Assembly: GCA_016350165.1 (NCBI GenBank)
Contig: CP066225.1
Coordinates: 3,162,001 to 3,226,000, forward strand
Direction of reading: 5' to 3'
DNA length: 64,000 nt
DNA from: Planctomycetota bacterium
GTDB lineage: Bacteria > Planctomycetota > Phycisphaerae > Phycisphaerales > Phycisphaeraceae
The notes below the pieces were generated by a model. It did not search any database. It was not told where the DNA came from and was given only the letters and a program-made list of their open reading frames with translations. Positions within the stretch are counted from its first letter, which is position 1, and each line of letters opens with the position of its first letter. A program made the translations under genes and the position numbers. Positions 45,187 through 54,142 of the stretch are shown one piece after another.

Positions 45187-45197
45187 GCAAAAGTTGC
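45187..45197. promoter_or_regulatory. Putative LacI operator, copy 1 (upstream of the regulator)
   Basis: GCAAAAGTTGC (GCAA-AAG-TTGC, an interrupted palindrome), 100 bases before the LacI start. The flank TGCTCA is shared with copy 3. Confidence 0.6.
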
Positions 45198-45292
45198 TCA
45201 CCTGAGAAGATTATATGGTAAACGAATATATTCTTGCAAGTAATCTGAATATAAAGCTGGAAAATGCTGTGTGAGTGTGTGAGACATGTTTT

Positions 45293-47704
45293 TTATGAGG
45301 TTGTTGCGAGTTGTGTGTGTGGTATTTGCCAATGGCCGGTGAGGTTCGTTGCAATCGGAGTATCGGATTGAGGATGTAGGAGTATTGCGGAAATTTGGTC
45401 AGGTAGTTGGCCTGAGATGGTGGTTTGATCCCATTTGATCGCGATGGGGCCTTGGGTGGTCTGGATTGAACCTGACGCATTGTCAAGGAGCGTGAGTTGA
45501 GGTTTGAGTAGGATCTGGTTTTGGCAGGTTAGAGTGTCGGGGAGGCCAAGGATTTCGGTGAGGTAGAAGGGGAGGGGAGCTGCGGACCATGGATGGCAAT
45601 GTGAGTCTATATGATCACCTGTAAAAGTTTCGAAGAGTGTTGTTGCACCTCGGTGAATCATATCACCCCATTTTTGCTCGATAATGTTGATCGCTTCACG
45701 ATGCATATTTTTACGTGCAAATATAGGTAAAGCATATGACCAGAAGTAAGCGGTGTTGCGTGCTGCGTGTTCAGGTGGTGAAATCAATAGATTTAAGATG
45801 GCTTGTTGAAGTTCTGGGTTATGGTCGGCCCAGCCTGCGAGATATGCCCACGTGTTGGTTTGTTGACTTATTTGGTTGAGCTGTTGATTCTCATGGTATC
45901 CATCAACAAAGAGATTATTCTTTTCGTTTAAGAATAATGGTATTGCGGCTGCTTTAGTTTGTGATGCAAAATTACGTAATAGTTGAGCGTATTTATGATC
46001 GCCCAATTGATCGCAAATATTGGCAAAGTTTGTGAGTGTTATGCAAAGAAGCGCATTCATTGCAGTGTTAAGACCACGTCTATCAATTGCTGGTTCGTTC
46101 TTGCAATGCCAACCCATGCCGGGATGATCTATGAAAATTGTACAGCTTTTAATTAATGGCCAATCAGGGTTGTATTTATGTTCCCATGCATCGTAGTAGT
46201 TTGGTCGATCAAATTGGAAATTGAAAATATGATCTTCATTACAGTTGGTAATAAAGTAATCAAGTATTTTTTTGCATGTTTGTATGTGCGGTTTGATGCT
46301 TGTGATGTCATTGGTGTAGTTGATATATTCGCTGAGATTTGAGATTGCGAGAAGGTTGTAATCAAGAAGTGTATCGTTGCGGCCAGAATAGATAGAAGAT
46401 CGAATGAGGCCGTTGGAAGATTGTCGGTGGAATTGCTGATTAATGAGATCTAGCCAATAACGTGTGTCGCCCGTTAATTGTGCAAGCCAATGTGCGACGA
46501 GATGTCCATCGCCAATGTATGCAGCCTGTTCACGTGTTGGACAATCAAGTAAACCTTCTTGCGTGCTAACCTTTATTGTGTTTTTGCAAAGGTCTGCAAT
46601 TTGTGTGTGTGTGTTAGTTGAAGTACTGAAGTGGCTGATGAAATTGAGATCGGGTTCAGAGGCGATAATGCCTGCATTATGAAGCGTGACTTTGCCTTCG
46701 AAGTTTCGAAGGATAATTGTAAGGTATCGGAGCCCTGTGAAGTCAATGGCTTGATAGTTGTTGTTACCTATTGCGGTATGAATGCGGTCAGTGAAAAGGT
46801 TGCCATGTTTAAGAAAATAGGTGCAGCCATTTTGATCTAAAATTTCACTCCAGCATAAATCGACTGAGCCTGTCGACTCGGCGTCTAGATTAAAAAATGG
46901 TTGGCCGATGGTTATTTCTTCAAGATCAAACTGTAAAACAATACCTTTTTCAGGTTTTAAGTTGCAGATAATAAGGCAGTCATTTTTATTCTGTACTGTG
47001 ATTGAATTATCAGGCTGGCAATATTCGATTGATTCGAGACCTGTGCGATATTGATCCGCATCCTCATCTTTTGAAACCGATGATGGTGTATAAAATATCT
47101 GCGTAGGTTTATGTACGTTGATTTTTTTGTATTTCAGATCAGGTACTGGAGCAGCCTTAATTTGTGTGTGTGGTTTGTATGTTTGTGGAGGGAGCCAATC
47201 ACTGTCGTCATAATCAGCAAGTAGCCAATCTGAGTCTGGGACTTTTGTGAGATCAAGTATGTTGATGGGCCCGATGGCCCATGAGCGTTTGGGTGTATCT
47301 GATTGATATCCAGTTTGAGAACAACATTTCCATGAGCTATCTGTGACTAAATATGGCTGGCCATTGAGATTAAAGGTTGCAGTTAAGCCTGGTTCTTGTC
47401 TTGGAACTTTGTAGTGATAGCTGGATGAAGATGCGTTGACTGCAACTGCGATTATGTTTTTGCCAATTTGTAAGTATGGCGTGATATCAAATGAGTAGCC
47501 GAAGGCTTGGTCGGGATGATCGTAAGCAGGAGCGCGTCCAATGTAATGGCCATTGATCCATATGTTGCATCGATGCTCAGCGTATGCGAGGACTGTGGCA
47601 CTTTCGATTGACTTCGAAAGTGTAAATTTACGTCTGAAGTAACGTACTGCATATTTGTTGGGTTTATCGCCAATCCAAATTCGTTTTGGGTCGTTGTTGG
47701 TCAT
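45293..47704 (-). CDS. Alpha-L-rhamnosidase (GH78-like)
   Basis: 803 residues, no signal peptide, so cytoplasmic. An N-terminal beta-sandwich (YAVRYFRRKFTLSK, CNIWINGHYIG, FGYSFDITPYL) is of the kind found ahead of the GH78 catalytic domain. The (alpha/alpha)6 barrel has DCPTREQAAYIGDG (about residue 384, the GH78 D-x-x-x-R-E general-acid region), FIDHPGMGW and the late TTLFETFTGD...SHCHPWSAAPLPFYLTEIL block, which normally holds the second catalytic Glu and a conserved His. The C-terminal beta domain ends TGHWQIPHTQ. It removes terminal alpha-L-rhamnose from oligosaccharides after import. An 11-bp operator lies 96 bases before the start. The ribosome binding site is weak. Confidence 0.87.
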   Translation of the reverse strand: MTNNDPKRIWIGDKPNKYAVRYFRRKFTLSKSIESATVLAYAEHRCNIWINGHYIGRAPAYDHPDQAFGYSFDITPYLQIGKNIIAVAVNASSSSYHYKVPRQEPGLTATFNLNGQPYLVTDSSWKCCSQTGYQSDTPKRSWAIGPINILDLTKVPDSDWLLADYDDSDWLPPQTYKPHTQIKAAPVPDLKYKKINVHKPTQIFYTPSSVSKDEDADQYRTGLESIEYCQPDNSITVQNKNDCLIICNLKPEKGIVLQFDLEEITIGQPFFNLDAESTGSVDLCWSEILDQNGCTYFLKHGNLFTDRIHTAIGNNNYQAIDFTGLRYLTIILRNFEGKVTLHNAGIIASEPDLNFISHFSTSTNTHTQIADLCKNTIKVSTQEGLLDCPTREQAAYIGDGHLVAHWLAQLTGDTRYWLDLINQQFHRQSSNGLIRSSIYSGRNDTLLDYNLLAISNLSEYINYTNDITSIKPHIQTCKKILDYFITNCNEDHIFNFQFDRPNYYDAWEHKYNPDWPLIKSCTIFIDHPGMGWHCKNEPAIDRRGLNTAMNALLCITLTNFANICDQLGDHKYAQLLRNFASQTKAAAIPLFLNEKNNLFVDGYHENQQLNQISQQTNTWAYLAGWADHNPELQQAILNLLISPPEHAARNTAYFWSYALPIFARKNMHREAINIIEQKWGDMIHRGATTLFETFTGDHIDSHCHPWSAAPLPFYLTEILGLPDTLTCQNQILLKPQLTLLDNASGSIQTTQGPIAIKWDQTTISGQLPDQISAILLHPQSDTPIATNLTGHWQIPHTQLATTS

Positions 47705-47799
47705 GAAATCTTTCGAGGTTACTTCAGGTGTTCGAATAATTATCAGCTTATTACTTTAATAAGTTTGCGTTTTGAGGGTTAAGATTATTTAAACAAAGA

Positions 47800-47810
47800 G
47801 CAAAAGTTGC
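47800..47810. promoter_or_regulatory. Putative LacI operator, copy 2 (upstream of the rhamnosidase gene)
   Basis: GCAAAAGTTGC, identical to copies 1 and 3, 96 bases before the GH78 start codon. Confidence 0.6.
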
Positions 47811-48073
47811 ACATGTGTGCTTCTAGTTTATCAGTGTTGTTGGTGGAGTGTCAATGATTTTGGAAGGCTATGGTGAGTAATGAGTTATGTCAGGTTTTCT
47901 TTAATTGTATTGATTCGTTTAGATCATTATTTAACAGAAAACCTTGTGTATCAATGTAGGTTATGAGCAAGGATTTGATTTACTTGGGGTGTATATTTGC
48001 CTTGTTGTATTAAAAAATTTCACAACTGTGCAGATAAGCCATTGAAGGTGAAGTCTTTTAATTTAGAATCAGG

Positions 48074-48084
48074 GCAAAAGTTGC
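48074..48084. promoter_or_regulatory. Putative LacI operator, copy 3 (upstream of the 748-residue secreted protein gene)
   Basis: GCAAAAGTTGC, followed by TCA as at copy 1, 73 bases before the ATG at 48157. Confidence 0.6.
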
Positions 48085-48156
48085 TCAATATTGTTAGATA
48101 CTGTTGAGTGATTAAATAGGCTCGTAATAAATCAGTTTGATATAAGGCAATAAGCT

Positions 48157-50403
48157 ATGAAAACTATGGTAGCTCTGTTGGTGAGTTTGTTATGTGTCAC
48201 GTGTGTTTATGGACAGGAACGTCCGTTGGTTGACGCAGGTGGTGTGTTTGGTGAATTACCATTGATCGATGAAATCGACTGTGCGACAGATGTGGAACAT
48301 GAATTTTTCGATGGGCCTGAAGGAGTGAGTGAGGTTGTAGATATTATGGGCAAGAAAGCCCGTATCTTGCCGCCTGAAGGTGATGCGAAATATTTTGCAT
48401 ATCGTATAGGTGAAGAAAAGGGTCTTGAAGCAGGTAAGACATACCTGGTTACTGTTGAGTATCCAGATGATGCAGCGAGAACAACGATTGTCCAAGTCCG
48501 TGGTGGCGATATTGTCAGAGGTTTTTCTACTGGCCAAGCGTTGGGTGATACGTTGTATGGCTATACGAGAAATAACTCTGAATCAATCTCGTATCCTTTG
48601 TCGAATGAATGGCAACAATGGGAAATGATGTTTAAGTTGCACAAAAAATATCCAGGATTAGAAAATCCAAGAGGCAAAGGCAAGCGGATTGAAGAGCCAG
48701 AGGAAGGCTTCCTTGTGGTTATTACGCAAGCGAAGCATCAAAGTATTCCATTGTCACAAGGTGCTGCAGTTGCACGCATACGTTTATTTGAAGTGCCAGA
48801 TGAATCGAAGTATTACGTTGACTTGAAGCAACCTCCAAAGGAATTACCACGTCGTCATTTGTTCTTCAGAGAAGAGATGGGTGATAGTGCGATTTCAGGT
48901 AATGATGTAAATGCGCGCGGTGTAAAGAGTGCTGAGCTTTATTATGAGTATAAAGTTGATTTGATGCGCTTTCTTGGCATGAACACTTTTACGCGTGATC
49001 TTTTAGAGTTTGGTTGGAATCAAGGTTGGGATCCTAGCAATCATGGTGGCTATGAGTGGTATCATTATTCAGATAAAGGTGCATGGGATCGTATTTTGAA
49101 GATGTTGGCAAAGAATAAAGATTTCTATATCTTGCCTTATTACGAGTATGCGGGGTCATCGGGTAAAAATGGTCTAGGTAAAAAAAGATATCCAAAAACT
49201 TTGAATGGGATGGAAAATTATACACATCTTGCTTGGTTAGAAAAGCAACAAGCTGACGTAACTCATCCTGATACGATTGATGATGCTGTACGTTTGATTA
49301 AAGCAACGATAGCAGACAAAAAGCAAAATCACGAGCAATTTTTGGGTGCATGGATACGTGCAAGGCCAGCACAGATTCCAGTGAGTTTTTCAAAAGATGC
49401 ATTAGCACGTTTTGGCAAGGAAACAGAACAGCCTAGAAAAGTGCGCAAGAGTACTTTGAAGAATAAGAAGAGTATGTTGCCTGCGTATTACGATTGGTGG
49501 AATCTGAAACGTAAAGAATTTAATGGGGCTTTGCGGGATACGATGCGTGAGGCAGGTATTGAGGATGCGATTGTAATTTATACTTCGGATGGTAATGAGC
49601 CAGGCCGAAATTTAGCGAGAAAGAATAAATCGTTAGTCGTTGATAATAAAGGTGATTGGGCAAGCATTCTGAAGGGAGAAGGGCACCATCAATGGACAGA
49701 TGTCTTGATGGTTGATGATGTGATAAGCAAGGATTTGCATAATACCGCTTTGCTGCATCGGCGTTCAATTTCAGGTGAGCATGAATGGGGGCACGCAGAT
49801 CCTCCCGCTGACCCTAAGAACTATAAAGATGCTGAAGGTATGTTCATGACGATGTCCGTTAAGCAACAATACACGGTTGGAAGTCCAACTCCATTTGAAA
49901 CCTTTAGAGCCAAAGATGGTCTTGTCGTCTTGCTTCACTATCCGCTGAATGAAACAACGATGCATAAAGATCTTGGTTACTTCGTAACAGATGTTGAACG
50001 GCATGGCCCATTTGTAATGATGGCTGAAGCAATGTCACTGGCTAATGGTGATCCTCGTTACATCGGCTACATGGTCTCAAGTAATTTCAATCGTGGATTT
50101 ACAAAATATGTTCGTGATTTCAACATGAATTTCCTCGCGTTGCCAGCTGTTCCAAGTGAAGTGATTAGTAGCGCAGCAAATAATGAGGCTGTTGTTGTCA
50201 GAGAATATAAAACAGACTCGCACGGAACATGGTACGCAATCATTAATACGAGCATGCAGCCAGTTGAAGCAATCAATATCAATCTATCTGCAAAGGGTAC
50301 GACGACATTTGCAGCGACAGGCAAGCCAGTCAACCTTCAGGCAAGTGTATTAGAACTGGATTTGTATCCATACCAAGTAGTGTCGATTCACGTTGCGAAA
50401 TAA
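48157..50403 (+). CDS. Large secreted protein, probable glycoside hydrolase of unassigned family
   Basis: 748 residues with a signal peptide (about 1-20, ending VYGQ). The N-terminal 220 residues look like a beta-sandwich (KTYLVTVEYPDD, RGFSTGQALGDT, EEGFLVVITQ). From about 250 to 620 a TIM-barrel-like domain shows YYEYKVDLMRFLGMNTFTRD, FYILPYYEYAG, FLGAWIRARPAQIPVSF, VIYTSDGNEPG, DVLMVDDV, GHADPPADP and PLNETTMHKDLGYF, with acidic residues at strand ends as in glycosidases. The C-terminal 100 residues (WYAIINTSMQPVEAININLS) form a closing beta domain. I cannot name the family; glycosidase activity is inference from fold and neighbours. A LacI-type operator precedes it. Confidence 0.72.
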   Translation: MKTMVALLVSLLCVTCVYGQERPLVDAGGVFGELPLIDEIDCATDVEHEFFDGPEGVSEVVDIMGKKARILPPEGDAKYFAYRIGEEKGLEAGKTYLVTVEYPDDAARTTIVQVRGGDIVRGFSTGQALGDTLYGYTRNNSESISYPLSNEWQQWEMMFKLHKKYPGLENPRGKGKRIEEPEEGFLVVITQAKHQSIPLSQGAAVARIRLFEVPDESKYYVDLKQPPKELPRRHLFFREEMGDSAISGNDVNARGVKSAELYYEYKVDLMRFLGMNTFTRDLLEFGWNQGWDPSNHGGYEWYHYSDKGAWDRILKMLAKNKDFYILPYYEYAGSSGKNGLGKKRYPKTLNGMENYTHLAWLEKQQADVTHPDTIDDAVRLIKATIADKKQNHEQFLGAWIRARPAQIPVSFSKDALARFGKETEQPRKVRKSTLKNKKSMLPAYYDWWNLKRKEFNGALRDTMREAGIEDAIVIYTSDGNEPGRNLARKNKSLVVDNKGDWASILKGEGHHQWTDVLMVDDVISKDLHNTALLHRRSISGEHEWGHADPPADPKNYKDAEGMFMTMSVKQQYTVGSPTPFETFRAKDGLVVLLHYPLNETTMHKDLGYFVTDVERHGPFVMMAEAMSLANGDPRYIGYMVSSNFNRGFTKYVRDFNMNFLALPAVPSEVISSAANNEAVVVREYKTDSHGTWYAIINTSMQPVEAININLSAKGTTTFAATGKPVNLQASVLELDLYPYQVVSIHVAK

Positions 50404-50619
50404 AGTTGTTGTCATAGATGCCTGTGATGTAGTTCCTCATGTAAAGTAATGAAAATCTATATCAGTATTTACTTTACATAGTGTTACATGAGTGGGTGTG
50501 AAAATTAGTTTGATGTTCTAATGATTTGGTGTTTACTCGTTTACATTGTTTGTTAGAGTAGCAAACCGTTGAACAAATTATCTTGTTGTATAGCAACGTT
50601 TTTAATGTAAGGGTGCGTT

Positions 50620-51408
50620 ATGAAAATTGGTCAAGTCGCTGCACAGATGTATACCTGTAGAGAGTTTTTGCAGTCACCAAAAGATATTGCAGGATCACTA
50701 AAAAAAATCAAAGCTATTGGCTATCCGGCTGTCCAGATGTCCGGGCAGTGTGCGATTGATGATCATGAGTTGAAAGCCATAATCGAAGATGCTGGCTTGA
50801 TTTGTTGTGCAACGCATGAATCTCCTCAGATGATTCTCGATGAGCCTGAGAAAGTCGTAGAAAAACTAAACAACCTGAACTGTAAATATACTGCTTATCC
50901 ATATCCAGCTGAAGTTGATTTTACTTCAGAGGAATCAGTGGGTCAGCTTATTATAAAACTCAATGCTGCAGGTAAAGTTCTTGCCGAAGCAGGTCAGGTT
51001 CTTACTTATCACAATCATCATATGGAATTTCGCAAGCTTAACGGTAAGCTGATTCTGGAACGTATTTACGAGGAGACAAATCCGGAATACCTGCAAGGTG
51101 AAATCGATTCATACTGGGCTCATTATGGTGGCGGCGTTAATACTGAATGGTGTCGTATTCTGAATAACCGTTTGCCTTTGTTCCATATGAAAGATTTTAT
51201 GATTACCGATTCGAATGAAATCACTTTCTCTGAAATTGGTAAAGGCAATTTGAATTTCAAAGATATTGTACCTGCAGCAGAAGCCGCTGGATGTGAGTGG
51301 TTTATTGTTGAACAGGATACCTGTCCCGGTGACCCATTTGATTCACTTAAGATCAGCTTTGACTATATCGCAGAGAATCTGTGCGATCTTCCAGTCGGTG
51401 TATGCTGA
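50620..51408 (+). CDS. Sugar phosphate isomerase/epimerase family (TIM barrel, AP endonuclease 2 fold)
   Basis: 262-residue cytoplasmic enzyme of the xylose-isomerase-like TIM-barrel superfamily. Metal-site residues typical of the fold are visible: LTYHNHHMEF (about 128-137), LQGEIDSYW (about 165-173), LFHMKDF with the His and Lys (about 190-196) and FIVEQD (about 228-233). These enzymes isomerise or epimerise free or phosphorylated sugars, including products of glycosidases. AAGGGTG before the ATG supports the start. It follows the large secreted protein gene but has its own leader of 216 bases; GCAAACCGTTG at 50561-50571 weakly resembles the LacI-type operator. A strong terminator follows. 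Confidence 0.85.
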   Translation: MKIGQVAAQMYTCREFLQSPKDIAGSLKKIKAIGYPAVQMSGQCAIDDHELKAIIEDAGLICCATHESPQMILDEPEKVVEKLNNLNCKYTAYPYPAEVDFTSEESVGQLIIKLNAAGKVLAEAGQVLTYHNHHMEFRKLNGKLILERIYEETNPEYLQGEIDSYWAHYGGGVNTEWCRILNNRLPLFHMKDFMITDSNEITFSEIGKGNLNFKDIVPAAEAAGCEWFIVEQDTCPGDPFDSLKISFDYIAENLCDLPVGVC

Positions 51409-51430
51409 TTAAGATAAGATTGAAAAATAA

Positions 51431-51468
51431 AACAGGCGGCTAGCAAATATTTAGCCGCCTGTTTTTTA
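51431..51468 (+). terminator. Rho-independent terminator of the isomerase gene
   Basis: Perfect stem AACAGGCGGCTA (51431-51442) / TAGCCGCCTGTT (51452-51463) and a T run, ending about 10 bases before the OPT remnant. Confidence 0.93.
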
Positions 51469-51479
51469 TTTGGCTCGCT

Positions 51480-51847
51480 TTGTAGATAAATGATCGTTGT
51501 TTCCCAATTATTAAATGAATCCCAGGCACCTAAAATCACCACAGCGGGTATTGTGAAAATGACTCCTGTCGCCAATGATTTGGCTGCAGATGCTGCAGTC
51601 TGAATAATATTGTTTCCAAAATGTTCGAATTCTTGAGCATCTTTAGTACAGCCATTGAAATAACTGCTGCTGGAATTGATGCAGCAACGGTAAGTCCAGC
51701 TTTCAGTCCCAGATAAACATTCGCTGTGCCTAGTACTATACTGAGGATGATCCCAAGAATGATCGCATTGACTGTAATTTCAGTCAGCGACACCGATGCT
51801 GGCATATAAGGCTCATCTTGATGGTGGCCACGTTCATGCTTATGCAT
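51480..51847 (-). pseudogene. Truncated, frameshifted OPT family oligopeptide transporter
   Basis: Only the first ~120 codons of what is normally a 600-residue-plus oligopeptide transporter remain. Frame 1 from the ATG at 51847 gives YMPASVSLTEITVNAIILG, LGTANVYLGLKAGLTVAASI PAAV and LKNSNILE, all typical of the OPT N-terminus. After NILE the frame is lost: a one-base deletion near 51611-51617 (GAAAC for an expected GAAAAC) shifts it, and the protein resumes in the next frame as NIIQTAASAAKSLATGVIFT then IPAVVILGAWDSFNNWE. Homology ends near 51480-51490 and the remaining gene is absent from the window. The cut coincides with the right-hand change in strand composition. Confidence 0.8.
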
Positions 51848-52167
51848 TGCTATGTCGCGTCTATCCTGTATCGAATGATAAAAATTAGCGATGTTCGCAA
51901 TGAATCATTAAAATGACGGATGTAGACATGCAACGAACCAGTCATATGCACAAAAATACCGCACCCTCAATCATAATTTCGACCTTGCACCCAGATTGAC
52001 TTCTGAATTTCCACATTCAAAGCAATTATTTAGTTAATCCAAGCTTGCATATATATTGGTATATCGTGAGATTAGTACAGGTTTACAGCAGGTGATCGCT
52101 GCATTTGCAAAAAACCAGATTCTCAATTTTGTTATCAGTTTTACTAGCGATCGAATATGATATCACT
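51848..52167. other. Intergenic region between the OPT remnant and a GntR-type regulator gene
   Basis: 320 bases without a gene. An AT-rich interrupted repeat ATATAT..TTGG..TATAT lies at about 52049-52065, roughly 100 bases before the regulator start, and may be its operator or promoter. Confidence 0.4.
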
Positions 52168-53289
52168 ATGAGTAAAGGCCCTGATCAACAACCAACAGCA
52201 CTGCCTGGCAAGGATCTCCCTCGTTACGCAGCTGTCCGTCAAATGCTCCAGGATAAGATCCTCTCGGGTGAATTCCCCTTGGGACATCAAATTCCCACCG
52301 AGCTGTCTCTTTGTGCGCAATATAACCTATCACGAAAAACCGTCCATCGTGCGATCAATCAACTCGTCAAAGAGGGTTATCTTATTCGTAAACGTGGGTC
52401 TGGGACCTTCGTTAAGTTCAAGCGTTCGCAGCAGCAAAAGAATCTGATCGGCGTACTCGTCTCGCTCAACATTCTTGGCATTGGTGCATACGATCAGATC
52501 CTGCAATCCATCAAAGCAACTGCAGAAGAGCAAGGCTTTCAACTTCTCATCGCAGATACGCATCACGATACACGCATCGCTTGCGAAAAAGCTGTTGAAC
52601 TGAATAAAAGAAAGACTGTCGGGACGATTTTCTTCCCACTGCAGAATCTTGCATGTGAGGATACAAATCTTCAGATCATCAGTACATTGCGTAATGCAGG
52701 TCAGCATGTTGTCGTTGCTGATGCTCTAATCAGCGAGTGCAATGACCCTGAAGTTTCATACGTAACTAGTCAGAACCGTCAGGGTGTTTATGAACTAACT
52801 CAGTACCTAATCAAAAAAGGCTATAAACGTATAGCTTTCCTCTCCAGTGATCCTTCGTATACAGTATCCGATCGTGAAGCAGGCTTCCGCGCTGCGATGG
52901 AAGAAGCAGACTTGGAAATCCCACCTGAATACTTTCTCAAACTCGCATCTTTCCATGCAAAAGAGCAGGGAATTCAAGAAATCCGAGTTTTGCTTGCTAT
53001 GCGCAAACCACCGGAAGTCGTCATTTGTCTCCACGACTTGATTGCCTTGAACATCATCCGTTACTGCAAAGAGAATAAGATCAAGATCCCAGGGGACATA
53101 GCAGTCGCAGGTTTCGACGACCTTGACCACTCAAGTAGCATCAAGCCTTCGCTCACAACAGTTAAGCAGCCACTCAGTACCATTGGTGAGCAAACAGTTG
53201 AATTGCTCATCGAAAAAATTAAAGGCAAAAAAGCGCATGCATCTCATATCGAAATGCCGTGTGAATTGATTGTTCGTAAATCAACTTGA
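52168..53289 (+). CDS. GntR-type HTH / LacI-type ligand-binding hybrid regulator
   Basis: 373 residues from the ATG at 52168 (MSKGPDQQP); the open frame extends up to a TTG at 52105. An N-terminal winged helix of the GntR family (LPRYAAVRQMLQDKILSGEF ... PTELSLCAQYNLSRKTVHRA, GYLIRKRGSGTFV) is joined to a periplasmic-binding-protein-like sugar domain (LIGVLVSLNILGIGAYDQIL, GYKRIAFLSSD, IAVAGFDDLDHSSSIKPSLT, closing with a LacI-type QPLSTIGEQTVELL). This architecture is that of AraR, which responds to sugars. It stands alone, facing folE tail to tail. Its target may be a gene lost with the OPT transporter, or one outside the window. Confidence 0.9.
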   Translation: MSKGPDQQPTALPGKDLPRYAAVRQMLQDKILSGEFPLGHQIPTELSLCAQYNLSRKTVHRAINQLVKEGYLIRKRGSGTFVKFKRSQQQKNLIGVLVSLNILGIGAYDQILQSIKATAEEQGFQLLIADTHHDTRIACEKAVELNKRKTVGTIFFPLQNLACEDTNLQIISTLRNAGQHVVVADALISECNDPEVSYVTSQNRQGVYELTQYLIKKGYKRIAFLSSDPSYTVSDREAGFRAAMEEADLEIPPEYFLKLASFHAKEQGIQEIRVLLAMRKPPEVVICLHDLIALNIIRYCKENKIKIPGDIAVAGFDDLDHSSSIKPSLTTVKQPLSTIGEQTVELLIEKIKGKKAHASHIEMPCELIVRKST

Positions 53290-53305
53290 AATTAGATTTT
53301 TAACT

Positions 53306-53938
53306 TTATCGCAGCATCGCGAGCAGTTCTTCTCTTGCACCACGATCATCACGGTACAAGCCCCTGCTTGCGATTGTTTGCATGACGGGATTGCACTTCT
53401 TCACTCCGCGCATTTTCATGCACATGTGCTCAGCCTCGACCCAAACCAAAACGCCCTTAGGTGACAAATGCTCAACTAATGAATCAGCGATTTGATTTGT
53501 TAGCTGTTCTTGTATCTGTGGCCGCTTCGCAAATGCATCCACCAGCCTCGCCAATTTCGACAGACCAACCACATAACCGTCGCCCGGCAAATACGCAATG
53601 TGCACCTTGCCAATAAAAGGTAGCAAGTGATGCTCGCATAAACTAAATAGCTCAATATCACGCAACATTACTGGCGAATCTGTTTCCTGCTTGAAGCGAC
53701 GACTCAATATTTCACCAACATCTTCAGTTCTACCAGACATCAATTCGATCATTGCTTTTGCAACACGGCGAGGCGTATCAGCTAAACCCTCACGCTCAAC
53801 ATCTTCACCCAGCGCAATCAAAAACTGCTGCATCGCATGTTCAGCAGCTTCGAAATCAACGACGACCTGATCTGGCTCAGCAAGATTGCTCTTCGTTTCT
53901 AAATCTTCAGGCAAATTACTCGTAATTGGGTTGATCAT
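53306..53938 (-). CDS. folE: GTP cyclohydrolase I (type IA)
   Basis: 210-residue cytoplasmic enzyme converting GTP to 7,8-dihydroneopterin triphosphate, the first step of tetrahydrofolate synthesis. The zinc and catalytic motifs are intact: [29 protein letters not shown] (Cys about 100, His 103), [10 protein letters not shown], and [12 protein letters not shown] with the second zinc Cys. The ATG at 53938 has GAGG five bases upstream; the frame extends to a TTG at 53962. The N-terminal ~30 residues before the conserved core are variable. It stands alone; no other folate gene is adjacent. Confidence 0.96.
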   Translation of the reverse strand: MINPITSNLPEDLETKSNLAEPDQVVVDFEAAEHAMQQFLIALGEDVEREGLADTPRRVAKAMIELMSGRTEDVGEILSRRFKQETDSPVMLRDIELFSLCEHHLLPFIGKVHIAYLPGDGYVVGLSKLARLVDAFAKRPQIQEQLTNQIADSLVEHLSPKGVLVWVEAEHMCMKMRGVKKCNPVMQTIASRGLYRDDRGAREELLAMLR

Positions 53939-54142
53939 ACTTTCCTCGCTAACTGGCAACACACATCAAGATAACCAGTCATGTTCGACGAACATTCCAA
54001 TGATTCTAAATAAATACAACTCTGAACTTGGCCCAATATGAAGTGTGGTCACACAAGCACATACTTCAACAAAAACACCATGGAAAAATCAGCCACTCAA
54101 AACGTTGCAAGTACATCAATAAATCTAATCAACCATTAGCCA

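Larger units (their letters stand above)
47705..48156. other. Divergent promoter region of the rhamnosidase and large secreted protein genes
   Basis: 452 bases, AT-rich, no gene. It contains two copies of the 11-bp LacI-type operator (47800-47810 and 48074-48084), one near each divergent start, 264 bases apart, a spacing that would allow looping by a tetrameric repressor. No perfect sigma70 promoter stands out. Confidence 0.55.

Noticed and set aside
24609-51480. Skew change as replication origin or terminus
   Set aside because: Two opposite switches 27 kb apart; no dnaA, DnaA-box cluster or dif-like site seen at either edge.
24609-51480. Whole block as a foreign genomic island
   Set aside because: It contains the core gene valS with the same strand bias, and no integrase, transposase or flanking tRNA at the left edge; inversion explains it better.
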